A stretch of 64,000 bases of DNA from Streptomyces sp. NBC_00239 (GTDB taxonomy: Bacteria > Actinomycetota > Actinomycetes > Streptomycetales > Streptomycetaceae): NCBI RefSeq assembly GCF_036194065.1, contig NZ_CP108098.1:62001-126000 (forward strand), read 5' to 3'. Below, piece by piece: positions 16,560 to 24,803 of this stretch. Each line of letters starts with the position of its first letter. Within the stretch, counting starts at the first letter, position 1. The translations under genes were made by a program, and so were the position numbers. The notes under the pieces are model-generated. The model had not been told where the DNA came from. It saw only the letters and a program-made list of their open reading frames with translations, and did not search any database.

Positions 16560-17797
16560 GCCTCATGACCTCGACATCCCCCGGGCCGACCACGCCGATC
16601 GAAGCGGCCCCGCCTGTCGTAGTCGGGTGGCCGTCCGTTCTGCGGCTGCCGCACTGCACCCGGCTCCTCGGCGGCACCCTGCTGGGCCGGATCCCCCTCG
16701 GCATGGCTCCGGTCGTCCTCCTTCTCGCCGTACGGGAGCAGGGCGGCAGTTACACGCTGGGCGCCGCGCTGGCTGGTGCCTTCGGACTCGCTGTCGCAGC
16801 CGGTCAGCCCCTGCTGGGTCGCCTGGCCGACCGGATCGGCCAGACCATCCCCCTCGTGGCGGGTGCGCTGCTTTCCGCCATTGCCTTCACCGTGATCGCG
16901 GTCACCGGCACGGGCAACCTGCCCGCGGTGCTGACCGCCGCGGTGGTCGCCGGTGTCTCGGCCCCGCCCCTTGAGGCTTCCCTGCGCGCACTGTGGACCC
17001 ACGTCGTACCCTCACCGTCCTACCTGCGAGCCGCCTACTCACTGGACTCCGGCAGCCAGGAACTCGTCTACGTCGCGGGCCCGCTGCTCGCTACCGCAGT
17101 AACCGCCGTGGCGGGCTCCACTGCGGCGCTCCTGGCCACCGGCCTCCTCGGCCTGATGGGAGCGGCGGCCGTCGCAACCTCGGTCCCTTCACGGACCTGG
17201 CGACCGACGGCGAGAAGCGGGAGCGGTGTCCTTGGCGCCCTGGGCTCGGCCGGCCTGCGGCTCCTGCTCCTGGCCCTGATCGCGGTGGGTGCGTCGCTCG
17301 GCGCTCTCAACGTCGCGGCCCTGGCGGCCGCCGAGCGCTCCGGCGCCACCTGGCTCTCGGGGGCGCTGCCCGCCGCACTCTCGATCGGAGCTCTGATCGG
17401 AAGCGCCCTCTACGCATCCCGCCCCTGGCAGGCGAGCCCCGGCACGCAACTGGTCACCACCGGTGCTGGCTTCACTGCCTCCTGGCTGCCGCTGTGCCTC
17501 GACATGGGGCCGTACACCAGCCTCGCCCTTGCCGTGATCCCGGGCATGTTCTTCGGTCCGCTGCTGACCTCCGCCTACCAGTGCCTCGACCTCTTGGCCC
17601 GCCCCGGGATGGTGACCGAAAGCTTCGGCTGGCTTGTCTCCGCCTTCGGCATCGGGACAGCCCTGGGTACCGCCGCAGCGGGCCCCGGGAACGGTTCCTG
17701 GGCCGTCCCCGCCCTCGCGGCCGCCGTGGCACTTCCCTTGCTTCAGGTCGTCCGTCGCCAGCTCGACCAGTCTCGCCCCTCAAGGACGACGTCATGA
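16556..17797 (+). CDS. MFS transporter (second of operon)
   Basis: The 413-residue membrane protein has about 12 hydrophobic segments and an MFS loop GRLADRIGQTIP near residues 90-101. The GTG start overlaps the stop of the ATP-grasp gene, and its stop overlaps the TrpA-like start (ATGA), so the four genes are translationally linked. It is only distantly similar to the first MFS protein of the operon (different loops and spacing). Two exporters in one operon suggest separate substrates, or a product plus a precursor or toxic by-product. The substrate is unknown. Confidence 0.85.
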   Translation: MSLMTSTSPGPTTPIEAAPPVVVGWPSVLRLPHCTRLLGGTLLGRIPLGMAPVVLLLAVREQGGSYTLGAALAGAFGLAVAAGQPLLGRLADRIGQTIPLVAGALLSAIAFTVIAVTGTGNLPAVLTAAVVAGVSAPPLEASLRALWTHVVPSPSYLRAAYSLDSGSQELVYVAGPLLATAVTAVAGSTAALLATGLLGLMGAAAVATSVPSRTWRPTARSGSGVLGALGSAGLRLLLLALIAVGASLGALNVAALAAAERSGATWLSGALPAALSIGALIGSALYASRPWQASPGTQLVTTGAGFTASWLPLCLDMGPYTSLALAVIPGMFFGPLLTSAYQCLDLLARPGMVTESFGWLVSAFGIGTALGTAAAGPGNGSWAVPALAAAVALPLLQVVRRQLDQSRPSRTTS

Positions 17798-18639
17798 GCA
17801 CCGCCGTCAGCCCGCCGCTCACCAAATCGGCGTCCCGCCTGGACCACGTCTTTGCCACCACACGGGCTCAGGGGCGCGCAGCACTCGCGGCCTACCTGCC
17901 CGTCGGCTTCCCAACGTTCTCGCAGAGCATGGACGCCCTGCATGCCGTCGCCGCGCACGCTGACGTTCTCGAACTCGGAGTGCCGTTCAGCGATCCAATG
18001 ATGGACGGGCCGATCATCCAGCAGGCCACGGCGCAGTCGCTTGCCGGTGGCTTTCGGATGCAGCACCTCTTCGAGGCAGCACGTCAGCTGTCGGCCACCT
18101 CGGCCGCCGCCCTGCTGGTGATGACGTACTGGCAACCCGTGGCGCGATACGGTCCGCATCGCTTCGCCGATGAACTCGCCCGCTCGGGCGCCGCCGGAGT
18201 GATCTTGCCGGACCTGCCCGTGGAAGAAGCAGGAGAGTGGCTGGCCGCCGCCAAGGCGCGCGGCCTGCACACCGTCTTCGTCGTGGCACCCAACTCTTCC
18301 GACGCCAGGCTCACTCGTGTCTGCGCGGCCGGCAGCGGCATGATCTACGCCCCGGCCGTCGCGGGCGTCACCGGCGCCCAAGGGCCGCTGGCCTCAGGGC
18401 TACCGGCCTTCGTCCAGCGACTGCGCGCTGTGACCGCTGTGCCGGTAGGCGTCGGCATTGGCGTATCGACCCCAGATCAGGCGGCGATCGTCAGCACCTT
18501 CGCGGACGCCGTGATCGTGGGTTCGGCGCTGATTCGGCGGCTCCAGACCGCTCCCGGCCCGGCCGGGGTGAGGGCGGCGGCCTCCTTGGCCCGAGACCTC
18601 GCCGACGGTGTGCGGCGCCCGTTGAGCAGCGCAGCCTGA
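17794..18639 (+). CDS. trpA: tryptophan synthase alpha chain-like protein, orphan
   Basis: 281 residues matching the TrpA barrel. The active-site stretch VLELGVPFSDPMMDGP includes Glu60 and Asp71, the equivalents of the two catalytic acids of TrpA (Glu49 and Asp60 in Salmonella). GMIYAPAVAGVTGAQGPL and GVGIGVSTPDQ match the later substrate-phosphate loops. The family cleaves indole-3-glycerol phosphate to indole and glyceraldehyde 3-phosphate. No trpB or other trp gene is near, so the enzyme may release free indole like plant BX1/IGL, or act on a related substrate. It is embedded between transporter genes and two small genes. The ATG overlaps the MFS stop. Confidence 0.85.
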   Translation: MSTAVSPPLTKSASRLDHVFATTRAQGRAALAAYLPVGFPTFSQSMDALHAVAAHADVLELGVPFSDPMMDGPIIQQATAQSLAGGFRMQHLFEAARQLSATSAAALLVMTYWQPVARYGPHRFADELARSGAAGVILPDLPVEEAGEWLAAAKARGLHTVFVVAPNSSDARLTRVCAAGSGMIYAPAVAGVTGAQGPLASGLPAFVQRLRAVTAVPVGVGIGVSTPDQAAIVSTFADAVIVGSALIRRLQTAPGPAGVRAAASLARDLADGVRRPLSSAA

Positions 18640-18719
18640 CCTGCTGCCCCATCCCCGTCTTCCCCTCGCCTCGACCTCGCCGTGCGGCCGGGGCTCCCAT
18701 CACCACATGAGGACGAGCA

Positions 18720-19136
18720 ATGACCCTTCACTCCGTGCGGTCCCGAACTGTAGCCGCGCCCCCGGCCGACTCGTCGGGATCCGACGACCAGCGTCCGGTC
18801 CTCCCCCGTGTCTCGTCAGCCGTCACCGACGTACCGGTCATGGACCGCGCCCTGGCGGTCTTCCTGCGCAAGCGAATCGCAGAAGCGGATGCCTACGGCT
18901 GCGCAGCCGAGCAGAAGGCGCTCGCCGGCGTCGGGGAAGTCCTGGCCGAGTTCGAGGCCAAGCATCCGCGGCATGCACAGATGGCCCACGACGACTTCTT
19001 CACCGCGCAGATCGACACGCTGCGCTGGGTCCTGCGCTGCGTCGCCACCGGCGCGTTCTCAGCGCACCCCGAGTTCCAGCCCGTCTTCAACCCGTCCATA
19101 CCCGTACTCAGCCAATCCACGGAGTTCTCCTCATGA
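18720..19136 (+). CDS. hypothetical protein, DUF6221-like
   Basis: 138 residues preceded by GAGGACGAGCA. After a low-complexity N-terminus, a helical block MDRALAVFLRKRIAEADAYG resembles the start of DUF6221-type Streptomyces proteins, and a second helix (TLRWVLRCVATGAFSAHPEF) follows. No catalytic motif is visible. The stop overlaps the ATG of the next gene. It lies 80 bases after the TrpA-like gene and may be part of the same transcript. The family match is tentative. Confidence 0.6.
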   Translation: MTLHSVRSRTVAAPPADSSGSDDQRPVLPRVSSAVTDVPVMDRALAVFLRKRIAEADAYGCAAEQKALAGVGEVLAEFEAKHPRHAQMAHDDFFTAQIDTLRWVLRCVATGAFSAHPEFQPVFNPSIPVLSQSTEFSS

Positions 19137-19660
19137 CCGCCCCCCAGCACCCCAACCAGCCTCTTCCCCCCTACGGAGCCGTGCACGTGCCGCCCGCTCC
19201 GATACAGGGGCAGCGCCCTCACATCGGATACGTCCAGGGCGGGGTCATCCCGCAGTTCCCCTACGCTCAGCCCGGCTGCCGAGTCTGCGGCGCGGCGCCA
19301 GCCGAACGCATGGCGATCCGTGCGCATCAGGGCGTGCTGGTGTTCATGCGCTTCCACAAGCTCGACGGCCCGTTCTGCCACACCTGCGGGCGGGCCATGG
19401 TCCGCGACATGACGACCAGGACCCTTGTTCAGGGGTGGTGGAGCCCGTTCTCCCTGGTGGCGTTCACTCCGTTCACTCTCGTGTGGAACTGGATCGCCTA
19501 CCGGAAGTTCACCAAGCTCCCGTCGTCCGCGGCCGCGCCCGGACGACGGGCGCTCTCCGAGGGGACCGCCCTGCACCAGCGGCCGCTGGCGTACGTCGCC
19601 GTCATCCCCCTGGTGTGGGCCATCTGGGTCATCCACGGGCTGATCACCCACGCGGGCTGA
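19133..19660 (+). CDS. small membrane protein with double CxxC motif
   Basis: 175 residues. A proline-rich N-terminus is followed by two zinc-ribbon-like pairs, GCRVCG and FCHTCG, about 40 residues apart. Two hydrophobic segments follow (SPFSLVAFTPFTLVWNWIAY and LAYVAVIPLVWAIWVIHGLI). The likely topology is a cytosolic zinc-binding head on a two-pass membrane anchor. The start overlaps the preceding stop (ATGA), so it is coupled to the DUF6221-like gene. The function is unknown. Confidence 0.65.
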   Translation: MTAPQHPNQPLPPYGAVHVPPAPIQGQRPHIGYVQGGVIPQFPYAQPGCRVCGAAPAERMAIRAHQGVLVFMRFHKLDGPFCHTCGRAMVRDMTTRTLVQGWWSPFSLVAFTPFTLVWNWIAYRKFTKLPSSAAAPGRRALSEGTALHQRPLAYVAVIPLVWAIWVIHGLITHAG

Positions 19661-19670
19661 ACGGCTCTTC

Positions 19671-20945
19671 CTATCCGGGGGTCGGCCTCCCACCGGAGCC
19701 GACCCCTTCGGCATGTCGTCGCGGCCGGCCCACGCCGGGCAGGGACAGATCCGGCATCGGCTCGGCAACCTCCCATTCGATCAGGTGAGCCCCCCGGCGC
19801 TGGTAATACGCCTGTTTGACGCTCTTGCGCTGCTCGTAGGATTCGCGGCCGCGGATGCCGTACACCTCGACGTAGGCGTGGGGAGCGACATCGGTCAGCA
19901 CGAAGTCGGGGAAGACGGCGTCCGTTCCGTCGTAGCGGACCGGCTTGACGAAGGCTCGCCCGCTGGCAGCGAGAGCGTTGCCCATCGCGACCTCGTGGCT
20001 GGAGTCCGCCGGAATGTAGAGCCGGTTCACCAACATGGCGGCCATGTCGACGATGTTCAGGTGTCCCTTGGGGCTGAGCTCGACGAGGAAGAGGCCTACC
20101 CGACGGGCATCCTGCGCGTCGGCGGCCTCGGCGAACGCCGACCGGTAGGAACGGACCACCCGCTGGTGCAGGGCGGTAGACGCGTAGAGCGGGGCGCGCT
20201 GATGGGCGAGCGCAAACCGCACGCCGTACTGAGTCGGTGTGACGGTCTTGATCTCCCCGAGCATCAGGCCGCGATGCTCCTTGAGTCCGTGCCGCCCCAG
20301 CCGGGCCTTGAACGCCTCGAACGCCGCAGTGGTGCGCTCGGCGGTGTCCGGGTGGAACGGCGGCACGATGTGCAGGGCCGTGCTCGCCGGATCCTGGTTG
20401 ATGGAACACCCCTCGATCTGCTCACACAGCCGTGCGTGACAGATCCACCAGTTGCGGCGCCGCCAGCGCGGGTGCCACGCGGTGAGCTGGGATTCCTCCC
20501 AGAGCCAGTGCAGCAGGCCCAGCAGCCCCACGGTGCGCCGGGCCCGGCCTCCCTCCTGGTGCTCGCCAGAGGTCTTGGCGACTGGAGGCTCCGCGAGGCT
20601 CCGCGCGAGGACCGTGTCGAGTCGGATAGAAACGCCGTTGTCGCCCTCCCGGATGGCCTCGGCACTGTACGCCTCCCGGCCGCTGAGGCCGGGGGCCAGC
20701 TTGTGGAATGGGCATGCCGCCTCGTGCCGCTCTCCATCTCCCGGCCAGCCGGCCAGGTGATAGCGGCCGGCGCGGCTGCACCGGATGACGAGACGAAGGG
20801 TGGGGTTCTGGCACAAGCACTCGGCGTGGCCGACCTCGGCCTTGGCCCGGCTGAACAGGGCGGCGTAGTCGCTCGCGTGCTCACGCAACCGCGCCAGGGG
20901 TAAGGTTCGTCCGCCCATCCGTACGCGGCCCTCTGCCTCGGCCAT
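19671..20945 (-). CDS. DUF1173 family protein
   Basis: The 424-residue protein begins just after a strong ribosome site (GGAGGGGGCGGCG). The N-terminal third (AECLCQNPTLRLVIRCSRAGRYHLAGWPGDGERHEAACPFHK, cited here in pieces as a Cys/His-rich zone at residues 41-81) and the later segments resemble DUF1173. That family is found mainly on plasmids and integrative elements, often near conjugation or replication genes. Cys and His pairs suggest zinc binding. The C-terminal part (YVEVYGIRGRESYEQRKSVK) resembles a restriction-like nuclease core with spaced Glu and Lys, but I cannot assign catalysis. It converges with the preceding operon. Confidence 0.7.
   Translation of the reverse strand: MAEAEGRVRMGGRTLPLARLREHASDYAALFSRAKAEVGHAECLCQNPTLRLVIRCSRAGRYHLAGWPGDGERHEAACPFHKLAPGLSGREAYSAEAIREGDNGVSIRLDTVLARSLAEPPVAKTSGEHQEGGRARRTVGLLGLLHWLWEESQLTAWHPRWRRRNWWICHARLCEQIEGCSINQDPASTALHIVPPFHPDTAERTTAAFEAFKARLGRHGLKEHRGLMLGEIKTVTPTQYGVRFALAHQRAPLYASTALHQRVVRSYRSAFAEAADAQDARRVGLFLVELSPKGHLNIVDMAAMLVNRLYIPADSSHEVAMGNALAASGRAFVKPVRYDGTDAVFPDFVLTDVAPHAYVEVYGIRGRESYEQRKSVKQAYYQRRGAHLIEWEVAEPMPDLSLPGVGRPRRHAEGVGSGGRPTPG
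19678..19706. terminator. hairpin between convergent genes
   Basis: GGGGTCGGC (19678-19686) pairs with GCCGACCCC (19698-19706), and the stem can be extended past one bulge. It overlaps the last codons of the DUF1173 gene and lies 17 bases after the membrane protein stop, so it can end the plus-strand operon. Confidence 0.6.
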
Positions 20946-21091
20946 CGCCGCCCCCTCCGACTTCCACGTGATCCACTTCTGATGACCGTACTGGAGAAGG
21001 CAGTCCCCCGTTTCTCGGCCCTAACCGCCGGTTGTCGGTTCGTCGGCGAGGATGGATAAGAACGATCATCCAACCTGGGGAGGAAACGCGT

Positions 21092-21436
21092 ATGGCCGAC
21101 ACCTGGATCCTGGGCACCACCCTGCACGAAAACCGCAGCGGGCAGCTCGTCCGAGCCGACGACGTCAGCCACCTGCTGGCCACCGGGGACAGCGTCACCG
21201 CTTCGAGGATCGGCTCCGACGACGCTGTGACCTTGGCCCACAAGGACGCCGTTGGACTTGAAGCCCCGGCACCGAGTCTGCCGGAGGACTTCCACCTCGC
21301 CCTGTTGGTCACGCTCGGCAAGGCCCGCAAGCAGGCCCGCGACAGTGAAGAGGACCTGGTGGTCGTCCCCGGCATCGACGACAACAAGGAGTGGGACTGG
21401 ACTATCGTGCCGATCTCGGAACTCTGGACGGGCTAA
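21092..21436 (+). CDS. hypothetical protein, 114 aa
   Basis: The ATG at 21092 follows GGGGAGGAAACG. The protein starts MADTWILGTTLHENRSGQLV and has a mixed strand/helix content, with an acidic C-terminus (EEDLVVVPGIDDNKEWDW). The first 60 residues resemble a small beta-barrel. No family is recognised. It is divergent from the DUF1173 gene, separated by 146 bases that must contain both promoters. Confidence 0.6.
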   Translation: MADTWILGTTLHENRSGQLVRADDVSHLLATGDSVTASRIGSDDAVTLAHKDAVGLEAPAPSLPEDFHLALLVTLGKARKQARDSEEDLVVVPGIDDNKEWDWTIVPISELWTG

Positions 21437-21545
21437 TCCCCGCCACGTCAGGCCGTGCGAGGGCGCTTCGCCAGATGAGGGATGCGGCGCTGGCCACCGA
21501 AGAGACCTCGGCGAGGCCACCTGCGGTGGGATACGCCTGGCGGTT

Positions 21546-22049
21546 TCAGGCCCCTGAAGGCGCGGCGGGTGGAGCGCCGTGGCGTTCCTCCTCCGCCTGG
21601 CGTACAAGGGCAGCCATCATGCGCAGGTCGGCGGCGGACGTCTGCTTGATGATCGAGGTGGGGGAGCAACCCGGCACTATGCCCTCGGCCCGCATCTCGC
21701 TGAGCACGACGAGTGCCTCGATTTTGTCCAGTGCGTGGGCGCAGGCGGCGTCGTCCAGAGCATGGGCTGCCGCTATCCCCGCCAGGTGCTCGGTGAGTTC
21801 CCGCTGCTGAAGGGCGTCGAGACTGATGGTGTCGCCGGATCGTAGTATGGAGAACCACGCCGGCTCCGGGGTGCTGTGCTCGTCGAGGTCTAGCCCGGCC
21901 GCAAGCAGCGCAGCCCGCAGCCTGGCGACGCGGACGAGCAGCTCGGCGTTGACGACCGTCTCCTGAGCCGCTGCTTGCTCCGGCGCAGTGGAGCGGGAAG
22001 TGGTGGCAGGCACCGATGTGGTGCGACGTCGGCGGAGCAGATGGAACAT
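21546..22049 (-). CDS. hypothetical helical protein, 167 aa
   Basis: Mostly alpha-helical, with an Ala/Leu-rich core (ELLVRVARLRAALLAAGLDL, then HALDDAACAHALDKIEALVVL). A GGGGG run directly precedes the ATG. No motif or family is recognised. It converges with the hypothetical gene at 21092. Codon bias supports coding. Confidence 0.5.
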   Translation of the reverse strand: MFHLLRRRRTTSVPATTSRSTAPEQAAAQETVVNAELLVRVARLRAALLAAGLDLDEHSTPEPAWFSILRSGDTISLDALQQRELTEHLAGIAAAHALDDAACAHALDKIEALVVLSEMRAEGIVPGCSPTSIIKQTSAADLRMMAALVRQAEEERHGAPPAAPSGA

Positions 22050-22637
22050 CCCCCGATCATGCCGAGTGCTTGCCTCTGGTTCCTAACCTCGGAAGCCATT
22101 ACCGGCTGTGACAAGCCCCACGTAAAGCGTCGGTCCCGTGGAGCGTGACCGCTGTCTACAAGGCCGACGGCCGTCTGGGCTCCATCCCGTCCGTTCAGAT
22201 CGCCACGGACCCGCACCGTGCGAACGAGGCCGACCCCCAGCCCCACATTCGCCTGAGCAGCCCGATGTCAGGGCGGAGGCCGTACCGTCCACCAACGGGG
22301 CGGCCTTGCCCATTCTCCGAGCCTGCTCCCTCCGGCTGGGAGCGGATTCGTCGGCGGTTCATCCGGTCATTGTGGTTCTGGCACCATCCAGAGCGGGGCC
22401 CGCCTTCCCCGCGCACCGGAAGCCGTCGTTCCGCACACGGAGATCCCAGTTGTCCAGTGATCCTCTGTCGGAGGAGGCCGCTCCGGCGCCGTTGGAGTTT
22501 CGCAACCGTCCCTGTGCGGGACGGTGTCACCCCTGGGTCGTCGGTACGAATCTCGCCGACTTCAGTGATGCGGACTTCGCCAAACTCGGCCGCGCCAACG
22601 GCACGCGAGAATGCAGGCGGGCCCGGAAGCCCCGAGC
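22050..22637. other. 588-base stretch without a supportable gene
   Basis: Overlapping frames on both strands are open but none has a convincing start, and their Pro/Arg/Ser-rich translations look like shadows. A segment near 22490-22640 reads FRNRPCAGRCHPWVVGTNLADFS-like, which might be a remnant of a decayed gene. The rest shows nothing I can name. Confidence 0.4.
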
Positions 22638-22871
22638 ATGGCATGCCACTTGGACCAGCCCGGTACGGCTCATCCACTGCGGCTGCGCGCCGGATGGCTC
22701 GCCATCGTCGGGCACCACCACCGGCTCATCCTGTCGATCCTCGCCGGACGTATCCCAGAGGCGGTACTCGAACCGGGCGACGGCTGGCCGGAGTTGCACG
22801 CCGACCTGGACGCCATGATCGCTGAGCGCGCCCTGCCGACTCTTGCCCGGCCGAGCAGCGCCGGGCCGTAG
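22638..22871 (+). CDS. hypothetical protein, 77 aa
   Basis: A short frame from ATG 22638 with strong G/C third-position bias. It encodes LRAGWLAIVGHHHRLILSILAGRIPEAVLEPGDGW, an amphipathic two-helix pattern. The ribosome site is weak (GGAAG). It ends 10 bases before the GTG of the next gene, in the same direction, so the two may be cotranscribed. No family is recognised. Confidence 0.45.
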   Translation: MACHLDQPGTAHPLRLRAGWLAIVGHHHRLILSILAGRIPEAVLEPGDGWPELHADLDAMIAERALPTLARPSSAGP

Positions 22872-22881
22872 GCTCGACGCC

Positions 22882-23517
22882 GTGGCAGACATCAGGAACA
22901 CCCAGGGCTTCAAGGCCCTCCTCTCGCAGACCGAGGCCGAACTACTCACCCGCGGCCTGGACGTCGTACCCATCGGGGTGCGCAACGTGCTCGCCCACGC
23001 GGTGACCACGGTCGCTGAGCGCATGGGTATCCAGCCCCGCTCTGCCATGCGCTACATCGACCCCTCAGTCATCGCTGACCAGATCGCCAAAGCCGGTGCC
23101 GAGTCCACCGACGGCGCCGAAGAGGCCCACGGCATCCGGCCCTTCCGCCTGGAAAACCGCGTGGTGCCCACCGACCGGGTAGTCACCGGCCGCCCCCTGA
23201 TGGCCCTGGCCCAGGCCGCCAAGTACGCCACCGCCAACGGCGACTCACGTACCGCGCAGCACGCCATCGACCTCATCTGCGAGATCGGTTCCGCCATCGC
23301 AGACTCGGACAGCGAGCTCGCGCCCATCCAGGCCGCCGTGCTGGACGAGACCGCGCAGATCCTGGACCGCGTCGCGCAGAGGATCGAAAGGGACGGGTGG
23401 AGCGTCTGCCCCTGCGGCGAAGACCACGGCCAGGCCCGCGCCGACAGCGCGGTCCCCGCCGTCATGCGCGCCGACGCCGACCTCGTACGCACCGTACGGG
23501 CCAGCATCGACCGCTGA
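22882..23517 (+). CDS. hypothetical helical protein with CxC motif
   Basis: From the GTG at 22882 the product is 211 residues. It is largely helical (TTVAERMGIQPRSAMRYIDPSVIADQIAKAG). Near the C-terminus WSVCPCGEDHGQ gives a Cys-x-Cys-x(3)-His cluster that could bind a metal. The middle (LMALAQAAKYATANGDSRTA) looks like a single TPR-like hairpin. No family is recognised. An upstream ATG at 22843 is in frame but lies inside the previous gene. Confidence 0.5.
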   Translation: MADIRNTQGFKALLSQTEAELLTRGLDVVPIGVRNVLAHAVTTVAERMGIQPRSAMRYIDPSVIADQIAKAGAESTDGAEEAHGIRPFRLENRVVPTDRVVTGRPLMALAQAAKYATANGDSRTAQHAIDLICEIGSAIADSDSELAPIQAAVLDETAQILDRVAQRIERDGWSVCPCGEDHGQARADSAVPAVMRADADLVRTVRASIDR

Positions 23518-23567
23518 CGATCTACGCGCCAGCGGTGGCGTGCACCTACGGTCTGCCCGAGGTTGGA

Positions 23568-23849
23568 TTAGAACTCCCCAGGAACGCGCAGGGTCACCCG
23601 CCAACGACCCGGGGCAGCTTCCTCGGCCGCGGTCGCTGTCGCACCGCGAAGGTCATCCTCGTAGTCGTTGTCAATATAGGAAAGCAAGCGCAGCTCCGCC
23701 TGCCCGGCGGAGTCGGCGGTGAGGACGAAGTCGGCGACCGCGACCGGTCGGCCCTCGGCGGGCCGCTCGATCCCTCGGTCCGCGAGCTTCTCGGCGTCCC
23801 ACCGATCTTCGGGGACGGTGGTCAGGCTGGTCGGATACGTGGTGGGCAT
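23568..23849 (-). CDS. hypothetical protein, 93 aa
   Basis: The ATG at 23849 follows GAGGAGCACC. The acidic product (RWDAEKLADRGIERP, FVLTADSAGQAELRLLSY) looks like a small beta-rich protein. It ends with RVTLRVPGEF. No family is recognised. Its upstream region (23904-23982) carries a cluster of GAGGCA/TGCCTC boxes that may control it. Confidence 0.5.
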   Translation of the reverse strand: MPTTYPTSLTTVPEDRWDAEKLADRGIERPAEGRPVAVADFVLTADSAGQAELRLLSYIDNDYEDDLRGATATAAEEAAPGRWRVTLRVPGEF

Positions 23850-23903
23850 GGTGCTCCTCGACGTGCGCTGCGGTCAGGCCGCTAGGCCCAGGGTTATCTC
23901 GGG

Positions 23904-23982
23904 TGCCTCTGAGGAGGCAGGCATGTGAGGCAAGTGCCCTGTTCGAAAGCGTGCCTCACTGGTATCAGAGGGTTGTGAGGCA
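23904..23982. promoter_or_regulatory. cluster of TGCCTC/GAGGCA boxes
   Basis: TGCCTC-TGAG-GAGGCA forms an inverted repeat at 23904-23919. GTGAGGCA occurs at 23925-23932 and 23975-23982, with the reverse complement TGCCTCAC at 23952-23959. That is five half-sites in 79 bases, upstream of the hypothetical gene at 23849. The arrangement looks like an operator array; the protein is unknown. Confidence 0.45.
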
Positions 23983-24028
23983 CGTTGGTCACGTCAGGCA
24001 GCGCCCCCATCGTCATGATCACTGTGGA

Positions 24029-24505
24029 TCAGCGCAGTTCTTCTTCCTCAGCCTCCCGCAGGACCGCCTTGGCCCGCTCCTCAAGGTGCTCCGGTGACGC
24101 CCCGCCGAATGCCGCTGCGAGAAAGCCGGCCCGGATGGAAGAGTCGCCGGGGCAGGGGCCGAAATAGCGGCCCATCAGATCGGCCGCCGCCGCCTCGGCA
24201 GTCAGGTGGACCACCACCTCCCTACGCGGCCACATATCGAGATCGGCCCCCCACACCAGGGCAGGCCACCAGCCTGAAGGGGCGTCAGGGCTCTTCTGAA
24301 TCGTCAGCCTGAGCCCGGGGGCGGCATGGACGTGCCAGACCATCGGGCAGTCGGGACGGGAGTGCTCAGACCGCTGGAACCTGTATTGCCCGTCGCCAAG
24401 GCTGATGAGGGGCGCGCGGTAGCGCCGCATAGGCAGCCCCACTGACCGCGCCATAGCGTGCGCGCGCAACCTGAGCAGCGGCGATACCCACCTGAACCTG
24501 AACAT
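24029..24505 (-). CDS. hypothetical protein, 158 aa
   Basis: I start at ATG 24505 because GAGGGG lies about 12 bases upstream; a GTG one codon earlier is equally possible. The product begins MFRFRWVSPLLRLRAHAM, has a central basic and aromatic region (WHVHAAPGLRLTIQKSPDAP), and ends in a charged helix rich in Glu and Arg. No family is recognised. Between it and the recombinase end at 24804 lie 298 bases with no supportable gene, a possible place for an attachment site, though no direct evidence is seen. Confidence 0.5.
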   Translation of the reverse strand: MFRFRWVSPLLRLRAHAMARSVGLPMRRYRAPLISLGDGQYRFQRSEHSRPDCPMVWHVHAAPGLRLTIQKSPDAPSGWWPALVWGADLDMWPRREVVVHLTAEAAAADLMGRYFGPCPGDSSIRAGFLAAAFGGASPEHLEERAKAVLREAEEEELR

Positions 24506-24803
24506 CACAACGTTGCATCCCCTCAAGATCAGTGGGTTGGGTGACGACACCCAAGCCGTGAACACATGCTGCCGCAAGGAGGGTCGACCAAACGCCGACT
24601 TCGCCCATCGGGCGGCCCACTACTTGCCTTACGTGCATGCCAGTTGCAGACGCGCGCCGACCTGCACAGAAGTCCCCGGAACCCTAGATAACGATGGCTG
24701 GATCGGGTTTCCTGCCGCCGTGGTTGACCGGCCCGGCATAGCCCCGACGTTCTGCGGTTCAGCGGCCTTGCGGACTGGGGGTAGCGCAGCCTCGTTGGGC
24801 TGA

